Below, one piece after another: positions 39,604-49,600 of a DNA stretch of 64,000 nucleotides. A program made the translations under genes and the position numbers. Each line of letters opens with the position of its first letter. Positions within the stretch are counted from its first letter, which is position 1. The notes under the pieces were generated by a model. It worked only from the letters and a program-made list of their open reading frames with translations. It searched no databases and had not been told where the DNA came from. The stretch covers positions 681,884-745,883 of the forward strand of contig MU008180.1 of the NCBI GenBank assembly GCA_010909165.1, written 5' to 3'. This DNA is from Anthoceros angustus. Its lineage: Eukaryota > Streptophyta > Anthocerotopsida > Anthocerotales > Anthocerotaceae.

Positions 39604-41142
39604 TCAGTACGTGGCCTCACAGGGGCGTAGAGAAACTCGTCCAGATGAGTTGCAGAAACTCACAGCGGGATAAATAAGCTTGGGAATGTCGGGCCAAGGA
39701 CCGTCTGAGCTAACCTCTACAGATTCTCCTTCTTGGGAAGCTTGTCTAATTGTAAAACGGCAGGTTCCTCTATCCAAATTCACGGTGACTTGCACTTCCG
39801 TCACATCGGATCTGAACGTCAAGCACTCAGCTGCCCTTACAGTCAATCCATTATGCCAGAACCTGGCACTGCCATCCAGGATCCAGCCATTGGAGCTATA
39901 TCCAAGCCACTGAGAATAATTTACCTCATCTGAGCAGAAGCCGATTCCGATGCCACTGGGATTAGAGGATATGGAAACGGTAACAATCCAGCTGTGCTCT
40001 CCACTACCTTTCAAGGACGAATATGTCCTCGCAAAGCCTGATATGTCTGACCCGCAGTAAAGTCCCCTTCCATCTGAGTCATCGTCGATGACAAGATCCG
40101 GGGAATGCGCATCAGGATGCCACTGCAGAACATATGGCCCTCGGTACATGATAGGTGTACTCATGCTCAGAGTCAGGGCATGGTGGCAGAGAGCCTCAAG
40201 CAGCATATCGGCAGGAACAATCTTCAACGGCTTTATCTCCAGGGCAATGTCCTGGGGGTGTATCAACCTAAAATCTATCAACGGAAGGAAAGGCTCAGCA
40301 ATCGTGGCTATGCTCTCCAACAATTCGGCGGTCCCCGGCACAAAGCTATCGATATCAAAGCTCTCATCATCCGTGATCCCGTCGTATACCGTATACAATT
40401 GCTGCTGGGCGTCTTCCGATATCTGATAAGCCGACCAGTGTAGCAAGTACTGAAAGATAGAGAACTCGGAAGAGCAGAAGGAGAAACTGGACGCCCACGG
40501 CTCTGAACACTGCAGCGTCCTGGACAACAGAAACTCCAGCGCCCTGGCACTCAACTTCCCGTACGCCAGGGTTTCGATCGGCCGGGAGAAGATCTTCTTG
40601 AGCAAGAACTCGAAGAAGGAGGCATCCAAATCGGTCGGCAAGCATTCCAGCGCCAGCGACAGCGTCTCCGCCGACCGATCCTGTTCACCCCCGCCGCCCG
40701 AGAGCTCGGCCATCTCCGCCACCACGCTCCCGATCACCTCTTCCATATCATCCGTGAGCTGGAAGTAGCGCGCCGCGTGGATAACATCCACCGGCGCCTC
40801 CCGGACCCGCTTGGCTGAGAAGCACCCGGATGTGCAGAACTCCAGCAGCACCTGCAACGCCTCCGTCCTCATCCTGGGAAACGGAATGGTCACCACCTCC
40901 GACATCGGCTGCGCCTCCTTCATCCCGCTCAGCAACATCCGCTTGCACACTGGCGACCGCACCGCCAGATTGTACCGGCAGCCATAGAGCACAGCGCCGC
41001 TGGCGCTCACCAGCTTCACGTCGCTGAAGGGATATGCGACCGTGAAGTCCGTCAGATCAAACGCCGAGGCCCGCCCCGGCCGCTGCCGCTGTCGCGGGCT
41101 GCTCTCATCCGTTGCTCTTCCTTCCATTCCCACAAACTCCAT
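39604..41142 (-). CDS. BTB/POZ-BACK domain protein with C-terminal SPRY-like region
   Basis: Intronless. The ATG at 41142 gives MEFVGMEGRATDESSPRQRQ and 512 residues; the open frame runs on to 41250 without an ATG. The BTB domain starts near residue 40 with YPFSDVKLVSASGAVLYGCR and SPVCKRMLLSGMKEA. It continues VTIPFPRMRTEALQVLLEF and DVIHAARYFQLTDDMEEV. A helical BACK-like region follows (SARALEFLLSRTLQCSEPWA; EFSIFQYLLHWSA; PLIDFRLIHPQDIA; IVPADMLLEALCHHAL). The last 190 residues look like a SPRY/concanavalin-like fold (GEHSWIVTVSISSNPSGIG; YSQWLGYSSNGWI; VTVNLDRGTCRFTI). BTB-BACK proteins usually act as substrate adaptors of CUL3 ubiquitin ligases, so the SPRY-like end could bind the substrate. 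That role is inferred. Confidence 0.85.
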   Translation of the reverse strand: MEFVGMEGRATDESSPRQRQRPGRASAFDLTDFTVAYPFSDVKLVSASGAVLYGCRYNLAVRSPVCKRMLLSGMKEAQPMSEVVTIPFPRMRTEALQVLLEFCTSGCFSAKRVREAPVDVIHAARYFQLTDDMEEVIGSVVAEMAELSGGGGEQDRSAETLSLALECLPTDLDASFFEFLLKKIFSRPIETLAYGKLSARALEFLLSRTLQCSEPWASSFSFCSSEFSIFQYLLHWSAYQISEDAQQQLYTVYDGITDDESFDIDSFVPGTAELLESIATIAEPFLPLIDFRLIHPQDIALEIKPLKIVPADMLLEALCHHALTLSMSTPIMYRGPYVLQWHPDAHSPDLVIDDDSDGRGLYCGSDISGFARTYSSLKGSGEHSWIVTVSISSNPSGIGIGFCSDEVNYSQWLGYSSNGWILDGSARFWHNGLTVRAAECLTFRSDVTEVQVTVNLDRGTCRFTIRQASQEGESVEVSSDGPWPDIPKLIYPAVSFCNSSGRVSLRPCEATY

Positions 41143-42837
41143 CTCCCTCCCGCGAAGGTCCTTGCTTTGCGTACACTGGTGCGAAGGGTGGAGGAAAAGA
41201 AAGCCAATTTCCCGTTCGACGCGGGCCCCGCGCTCCCGGCACGAGGTCACCGGCTTTCACCGGTTCCGGTCGCCCTTCCAATGCGCAACCGTATTTCTAT
41301 TTCTACCCCCAATGTGCGACCTAACAAACAAAACTCGTATTCTTAAATAACCTACACAATCCTTGAATTGAAGGTTAACGAGGTACCATTTGCACATACA
41401 TATATATATATGTCTGTCTTTTATTACATAGCGGGATTTTTCATACAGCTCAGAATTAGATAGAGGTTTAGAAAAGTACGCCTCGCAAAGGCATACCATA
41501 ATATTCATGCCGGCCTTTGCTAAATGGGCGGGTATCTAAATAATGAAACCATCCCATGGAAAGTTAGAATGCCTGCAAAATTATGCCTCTGCAGGCCAAA
41601 ATTGACTTAATAGGGATGAAATCTGGTCTATCTTGTCACAACCATGTCTGCCAAGTGACCAAAAGGTTGAATACGGAGCCAGGACTATCTTGTTGTGCCA
41701 CAAAATGAAGAGTAGACTTCATGTATCGTCTATGATCCTCATAGCCAATTTGGTGCACACAATCGGAGGAGTAGGTTAGAGGCTTTTCCATTGAATCTTC
41801 TGCCTTGATTTCCATTGAATCTTCTTGTGCCTCATTTTCACTAAATCTTCTACCCTAATTTCCACCAATTTATAGAAGTACTTGGCTATATTTTCATACT
41901 TGTAACTATTAGTAAGTTGTTAGGTTATTGATGGCCTAACAACTAGAGTTAGTGGTACAACTAGAGTTCCTTATTTTTAGGTAGCTAATTGGGCGATTTG
42001 TATTCGTCTGCTGTTTAAAGGTGGAGGTAGCTACTTGTCCGATTTCAATACTACTTTCAATGCAGCCGTGAAAACTTGGCGCTATAGAAATGCTGCATAT
42101 AGACATTGGCCCAACACTCACGGTGGCCAAACATGAGTGGTGTCGCACGAGGTAAGCATTTGCATTCATATGAGCACTTCCTCAACAGACAACCAAGCAA
42201 ACAAATCTAATATGAAAATATAGGTGCAAACAAATAACAATAGGACAGAGTAGCTTGCATGTCGTGGCACAAACACACTCTCCTCACAAGAACAACACAT
42301 AAATTCCTCACACATCGCTCTCAAAGTCATAGCTTTGGCCTCCTCACAACACTCTTGCATTGCATATCTAGAGGACAAATTATGATCTGAGCTTGTCCTG
42401 TGTGAAACAGTCTATATGCTAAAGCATATTACTTGTGCTTATCCACTTAGCTCTTGCTATAAATAATTAGATTACCCCCCAAAGAAGGCGAGTAACTACG
42501 AGGCAAGGCAGAAGAGGTCACATCGAAATGCACTTTTGGAATGAGTGTATCTTGTTTTGCATGAGCATAACATAGGAGTTGTAGTGCCCCCGCAGAAGTT
42601 TGAGTGTTCGTGTGGTGTGAGAGGTCTGCTTGCAAAAGGCACATTTTTTCTAACATTATATGTAAGTAAAAACCGTATGATTTTTCTTCAAGTATAATGC
42701 ATAGTTTTCACATAAAAACATGTTTTATTAATGTAACTCAAATTCATAACGTTCATATAAAATTATGTATAAAGAAAAAAACAAAGAGCTCACTGCAGTC
42801 ATGGGGCATGTCATATTATGTTAAAGAAGTTTTATAT
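41143..42837. other. AT-rich intergenic DNA, no gene seen
   Basis: Upstream of the BTB gene, becoming strongly AT-rich after about 41340. Frames here are short and without recognisable content. A tandem-like pair CATTGAATCTTCT(T/G)...C occurs near 41785-41825. Confidence 0.45.
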
Positions 42838-43651
42838 TTATATGCGCATGTAGCATCCGGGTGGCACTTTAATACTCTTCATCACAATATTGTTTATCCC
42901 GGTACTCTTGTTTAGAATAATAATTTTGAACTTCAAAACTTGGAGTTGGAACGTTATGATTACGTCGTTGGTAGAACTCATTTTCTGTTTTGAATTTTTA
43001 AGTTTTTTCAGCAAATTATTATGCTCCTTGCAAGAATTTTTTTTGTGGAATTGCTTGCAGGTAGTAGTTCCCTCATACGCCTTGTATGACATGCGAGATT
43101 TTTGGATTTGAGTATCAAAAATCTCTCGGCACCTTTTATCCAAAAGAATAGTTTGTGCTTCTAAAATTAGTTGGAAAGCATTCGCAGCTCCATCTTCTTA
43201 ATTCTTGTCAGGATGTAGCAGCAAAGCTAGGTTCTTGTACCTTTTTTTAATGGTATTCGCATCTGCAAGTGGGTCAACTTGGAGAAGCCCGTACCAATTA
43301 TACATGGGACCTGATGAACCCAAGGATAATTTATTTTGTTTTGCTGCAATTTCCACCTCCAAGATGGCGAGGAGGTAAGTAATATCGTTCATTCCTGATT
43401 ATTAGGAACAATTAGTGCGTTTAGTTCTACGTGCACTATTTACGTCTCGCACGAAAGAGGGGAAACATGGACATGGACGTGCCATGTATTAACGACGAAA
43501 CAAGGAAAGTGTTGTCTTCACCTGAATAGATACTTGGGAAAAGTTTTTGTGCTTGAAGTAACAAGTTTTTTGCTCCCTCCAGATCATTTTCTATTCTTTT
43601 AGTGTGGGCGCACTTCATTAATTTATTAATCGCCATCTTTGTTTTGTCCAT
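42838..43651 (-). pseudogene. J-domain (DnaJ/HSP40) co-chaperone pseudogene
   Basis: Remnant of the plant J-protein family with an N-terminal 'EGNK' region. The ATG at 43651 gives MDKTKMAINKLMKC, then GAKNLLLQAQKLFPSIYS. A GT donor follows, with an acceptor before MNDITYLLAILEVEIAAKQN. The J domain reads MYNWYGLLQVDPLADANTIK, KRYKNLALLLHPDKN and keeps the HPD motif. A TAA stop directly follows HPDKN at about 43198. The same frame continues with EDGAANAFQLILEAQ and ILLDKRCREIFDTQIQKS, matching the rest of a J domain. The in-frame stop and lack of a C-terminal domain make it a pseudogene. HSP70-stimulating function is therefore not expected unless the stop is spliced out or read through. Confidence 0.75.
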
Positions 43652-44623
43652 CCTCGTCACTTTAATGATAAGGAGGAAGGCTACTTCACTTGAGCCTTTA
43701 ATGATGTGCAAAGCGCAGAGAAGGCAAGAGAAGCTAGAGCAGCATAAATAGTATTCTCTTGCAACTATTCATCATTGCCCTCACCTTTATATAGGACCTA
43801 CATTGCCTAACTAATTTAGAAAGTTTTCTAAATTAGAAAATATTTTCCATAAGATTACTTGGAACATAAATAACCAACCATATGTTGCGCCAATATAGCA
43901 TGCATCTATGCATGTGAAGGTAGGAACTAGGCTACAAGCATAGCATGCATGTATGCATATGGAGGGCAATGTCCCATATGTGCTCATCTCCAATGAGCCT
44001 CGAAGGGCGGAGTCCATATGTGCGCATGGCCAATGAGTGGGCCTACGCACATGCACGTAGGTGGACACGCACAAACAGTGTCGTGACTTCATTAATCATT
44101 GACAAGCCACGTCTAATTTTATTGGAATCAGCCCGACAGATTGAGAGGCTTTATGAAAGGTGGCGAGAATCTTAGCGTAAAGAAGAAGGAATCATGAGGA
44201 ATTTGGACAAGGGAGAACTTTGGCACGAACGATGTAAAACTTTATACATAGTGTATGGGCCACTCAAAAGGATAAGGGAATAGAAGGCAACCGGCTGAAT
44301 TTCTTGTTAGACTAACAAGGCAAAAGTTTTGGCGAAGGAAAGTGAGTTTAGTTGAGCAACATTCTATGTTTGAAAACTTTTACGCAAATCTCAATGTGGC
44401 GCATACAGAGCGTTGAGGTGATGCAAAATGAAAAAGTTAGAGGCATGTGTGGGGTGATGAAGGCTAGGAAGAAACAAGGAGCAAAGTTTTTGTATGCCAA
44501 AGATTGTATGTAAGAAGGAGATTGTGCAAAGTACCTACAAGATGAAGTGCTTTAAAACCGAGACACGGCCGGGGTTTCAAGTCGCGAGTCGTTGAAGCGA
44601 GAACCAGCACGGGAGGGAGGAGC

Positions 44624-44887
44624 ATGGACAACATTCGGCAACGGTTTTCTTGGGTCACAAAGCAATCTTGGACAATGTGGGGAGGCGCCGCAGCCATGGC
44701 AGGCAAGAAGAAGGGCGATACGCTATGGGACAAGGTAAAAGTGGCGAGGCAAACAAGGGCAAAATTGTTGAAGAAGGTCGAGGAGCAAGAAGCAGAGCTC
44801 AAGCGGGCAAGAGAAGCTAGGGGTCCGGAGTTGGGTCGGCTGCAGGACGCCTTGGTCTGTGAGGGAACAACGGAACACACCATTTAA
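44624..44887 (+). CDS. Small hypothetical coiled-coil-like protein
   Basis: 87-residue frame from an ATG at 44624 in a GC-richer patch of AT-rich DNA. A Lys/Glu/Arg-rich stretch, LLKKVEEQEAELKRAREARG, would form a charged helix or coiled coil. I recognise no family. It could be a small gene, a fragment of a mobile element or chance. Confidence 0.2.
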   Translation: MDNIRQRFSWVTKQSWTMWGGAAAMAGKKKGDTLWDKVKVARQTRAKLLKKVEEQEAELKRAREARGPELGRLQDALVCEGTTEHTI

Positions 44888-45971
44888 GCCTGCAACCGCA
44901 ATTTTTGATTCCAAAACCGTTCGGTAGAAGCGGGTAGGGAGGAAGGCCAGAAGGAGCACGGGGAGGAAGAGCAAGAGGGGAAGACACTAATCAAACACTA
45001 AATCCAAGTACTGAGATTAATGTCACACGGCATGATAGTGGTTAAATCACAAGCTATTGTGTAACTTAAACCTCCATGAGATTCTAGCGGACCATATTGT
45101 TAGTGTGTATCAAATAAGAAAGCTGACACAATTTGTAATCTTGTATGTGATGGATTCATTGTCTAGTGCACTTAGCAATGTGAAATTAGCAATGGATGTC
45201 ACATTTAGAACAAATAATTGGAAGGTCTCTATATCCTCTTCTATTTGTATTTTGGTTTGATAATCTTATGTTTGTTGCATATGATTGATATTATGTTCAA
45301 GCACAATTCCAATTATTCACGTGATTGTTTTTTAACAACCACATGAACAGTATCCTAACAACATGAATAATGATAAAATAAGGAACAAGTAAAGTGATTG
45401 GAGATTGTCTTGCAGCATTGATGTCATTTAGAGACTTGAGAGGAGCCAAAACAATTTCTCCAAGAGCTGCCAAATAGGAGTAGGTGGATTAGGAACTGCC
45501 TACAAAAGCTTGATGGACAATAGCAAGAAAGTAGCAAGCAAGAGGGTTGGGAGAATTATGGGCTATATATATGCAGAAGAGATCCATCGATTGAAAATCT
45601 AACGCCTTCCTTGTTGATGACTGTAATGCAGCACAAATCAACATTTTTTTTTTGCAAAAATATATGCAGAAATCAATGTCATTATGTTTGTTTGTGAGTC
45701 TAGCACTTTGCTTATGGCATGTTATGCGAAGGTAGGTCTCTTTGTCAAGTGCTAGCAGTAGGGATGGACACGAAGCATAGAAGGAACTTTACAAAGAAAA
45801 GATTATTCCGCGTATCGTCATCTTCATTCTTGATGAACTTGAGCGAAAAGCAATATCTAAGTACATAGCCTTGCGTAACTCGAACATGTGTATCTCGTCT
45901 CGTTCCTTGCATGAAAAGAGGACGAGCAATATCTAAATAATCTTGTGTGATTTATGCATGTGTGTCTTACG

Positions 45972-46209
45972 TCTTACCTTAATCATGTCTATATGAAAGA
46001 GTTTCTGTAGTGGACTAAGTAACAATCGTTCCATTGCAACAACTATGTCTGGTAGCCTCCGGGACTAACCCTAGTGGCTAACCAAGTATATCTTACCTTA
46101 ATCATGTCTATATGAAAGAGTTTCTGTAGTGGACTAAGTAACAATCGTTCCATTGCAACAACTATGTCTGGTAGCCTCCGGGACTAACCCTAGTGGCTAA
46201 CCAAGTATA
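45972..46209. repeat. Tandem duplication, 119-bp unit, two copies
   Basis: TCTTACCTTAATCATGTCTA begins at 45972 and again at 46091. Both copies run through GGTAGCCTCCGGGACTAACC to CCAAGTATAT with no difference that I can see, which implies a recent event. Confidence 0.92.
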
Positions 46210-46612
46210 TCTACTAGCCAGCCAAGCTAAGCAAGTAATCTCTCCAAATGGACACACATTTATAAGAACATGGTGATTAAGCACCCTGAGATTAGATCGG
46301 TACTTAGATGGAGTGCCTGAAGGAAGTGGATGCCCTTGGTGCAAGTAGCTTAGGCACACCATGATACAAGTTGTGAAGTACCAAGTCCCATGACGGAAAT
46401 CAGTCCTTAGTGGACTTAAATAAAATTCCTCTTCTTCTTCTCCGAGGACGATTCAACATGGTACGAGTAACAGGTTAGCCGGTCGCCCTTTCTGTGGTTT
46501 TTATCCCCGCCCAAGGGTCACTTACGTATTGATATCATCAGATCTTTTGCAAAGGCAAAACATCATGTTTCGTCATTGACGCGAGGCCTATCTATGATGA
46601 CTTGCAAAACGA

Positions 46613-49600
46613 ATGCGACTGCACCTTCACCCGATCGTGAAGGTGGGTGGGTTCCGGCGGAGTGGCGGGTTCACTACGCGGCTATTCATGTCGCCAGCGA
46701 CCTTGGCAGCAGCAGCTCTGCAGCGCCCGCTCCTGCTGCATATCCCGCGCGGGTCGCGGCGTCTCGCCGAGCTCTGCTTTCTGGGCGGGTTGGCGTGGCG
46801 GCGGCCGCAACAGCGGTTTTGGGTTTGCAGTGCGGCGAAGGCAGCTGAAGAGAAGCCCGCGTCCAGGAAATCGGGGCGGCGCGTGAGTGCTGTCATTGAA
46901 TCGAGGCCGGCAGAGCCTCAGCCTGTGGAGGCTGCTGGAGCTGCGGCTCGTGCATTGGAGGACGCGCCCGCGCACGCTGTGCTGGTGCCGAAGAAGCGCG
47001 GCCGGGGACGGCCGAAGTCGGCCGCATCCACAATTCAGGCGGGAACGCAGACCCAGGAGCTGATTCCCTCGACAGCAGTCGCAGGGATTGAGCGGCAGCT
47101 AGGCGGGGACGGGATTGGTGCATTGCTGCCATCGGTGAAGGCGGAGGAGGAACCGCGTCCTGCCGATTCAGAGCTTGCAGTACAGAAGCCGCGGCGTGCT
47201 CGGGTCAGGAAGGTGTCTGTTGCGTCCGCCGTGGTTGTCGACGAATCTGCGCCGCCGACGGGTTTAGCCGTGAGCGCTGAGGAAAATTCGGCAGTTGCGG
47301 AAAAGCGCGCCACCAAACGCAAGTCGTCGGTATCCCTTGCCAGCGACGCGAACTCCGTTCATGAGGAATCTAATGGCTTTCCGCTCCTCAAGGCAGGAGT
47401 GGAGGCTACCGATATTGGACGACTAGCAACTAGCTGTTCTGTTTCTGTGGAGTTTCCGCGATCACGTCCTGCCCTCTTCCTCCCTCCTATTGACAAGGTC
47501 GTTCATCAGAAGGTAGAGAGTGTAGACAGAAAATCAGACTACTCGGTTTCCACGTCTGCAAGGACAAGGGGAGTCGATTCAGACTCGATGGCACCACGTC
47601 CCAGGAGGGGAGGACGGTCTAGGGATGCACATATCCACTCTGGAAGTTCGCACGCAACCAGCACCATCAGCTTTGTGCAGGCAAGCCAGTTATAACCCTC
47701 TTCCATCCCTGCCTGCCTTGTTTTTAGGGACCTTTGTCAAACCTGAATCCGAGAGGGTACCGATTTGATCTTCATTGGTGCCTCATGGGCAAACGAAAAC
47801 TCTTGCCGGAAGGCTGCAACACATTTGCAAACAGCAACAACAGCTATGTGCAGGCAAGCTGAGTTCGACTCTCACCTCCGTCGTCGATTGCATTTTTGTC
47901 CTAATTGGAGTTGTTTCCCCCTCTTTGTTTTGTTTGCATTTGGTAGCATATCCCGATTTACGTCCTTTAAGTTGCGACTGCTGGACGAACCTGGTCTTGT
48001 TTGTCTGTGAGCACCTGGTAAACACAAAAGCCGCTTCTTGGTTTGAGATAGAATGGTTCCCCTCTTTCAAAGCATGCAATGACGTTGAATGGTTTTGGCG
48101 CTAGATGGAAGTTCGGAGTGCCCTGCTTTTAGCATAGAATGCCAAGAGCTTTGGAAGCTAAGTCTGATATTAGGCACCGAGCAGCCTTCTTACTTGGTAC
48201 ATGTGGCTGTGGTGATCTGCGAGGATTCAAGTCTGCACCATGGGTCGTCTTCCAGTCATATGATTGTTCCCCTTTTCTGACCCTTGAGCTCAATTCCTGC
48301 TGCGTACTGAGGAAGTAGTGTATGCAGATTCTTGGCACTGGTATGGACACTGAAGACACTGCACCCAGTGTATTGCTCTTCTTCGACAAGCGCAGATTCA
48401 TCTTCAATGCTGGAGAGGTTGGTTTCTGGATGAGCCTTCTTTTTGGAATCATAGTGATCAATTGGTCCACTCTTTTCCTGACTTGCCTATATGGTACTAT
48501 GATGTTTTCTGCACAGGGTCTGCAGCGATTTTGCATTGAGCACAAGATAAAGCTTTCCAAGGCACGCAGCTGATCCTGTTTCTTATTCGATTTGTTTGGA
48601 AAAATGGGTATTTTTTTGCCCACGTTGTATTATTGCGATGTTTGAACGTTGTCTTAAGGAGATCTCTTGTTGTGCCCGAATATTCAGTTAACTGGTTCTT
48701 TTGGGGATGTCATGGTGCAGATTGACCACCTTTTCCTCACACGAGTTACGTCTGAAACTGCTAATGGAATTCCTGGTAATGGCTGTTGTGATTTGCCCGT
48801 TTTGTACAAGTTTCTTCCACTGTGTTGTTGGCTAGAAGCTCCGAACAAGTCCTTGAGCTGTGGTGTCGGCTCTTGGTTGTTGTCCCTTCGCAGGCTTGCT
48901 CCTGACTCTTGGAAATCTTGGCGATAGTAAAGAACCTGTAAGTGAGCTCTGATTCTTATATGGGGCGTACAAAGAACATGCAAGGTCCTTGATCTTTGTC
49001 TGCTTGAGGGCTTGGCTGCAGTGTCAATTTGGTTTGGACCCCAATTGTTCTACCGCATTTGTCCAACTTCTTGCCCTCAGCATTGCCCTCCTTCTGATGT
49101 TCGCTATGGACGTCTGTGCAGGTGAATGTATGGGGAACATCGGAGTTGCAATACTTTGTTGATGCTATGCGAACCTTTGTTCCGAATGCCTCAGTTGTAC
49201 ACACACACAGTTTCGGGCAGGCATTTAGTGACAACAATTCTGGAATGGAAGCCGCTGATACAGAAGTACTTTTTCATGACGAGTATGTGAAAATCTCGGC
49301 AGTTTTGCTTCACCCCTCCAGGAGTGCGGCTGGTGACATGAAACACCAAAGGAGTCTCAGTGTCAAGACTAGCTCAAATGATGGTGCTCGAGAAAATGAA
49401 GGTAATCAAGGTGTCAACCTAGCTTTTAGCTCTGCTCTTGGCTACAGCTGGTATGAACTTTTGGATGAGTTTTTCACCACTTGCTGCATTTTTCTTTTCA
49501 GGCCTTGAAGGCCATTATGATGGAACTAGATCAACAAGTGAAAGTGGAGACAAGTACAGAGCAGGGGACGTTTCTGTGGTTTATGTCTGCGAGCTTCCCC

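Larger units (their letters stand above)
43652..46612. other. AT-rich intergenic DNA with repeats
   Basis: No confident gene. It holds a GC-richer block with a small frame at 44624-44887 and a perfect-looking tandem duplication at 45972-46209, both listed. The last few hundred bases form the upstream region of the tRNase Z gene. Confidence 0.45.
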
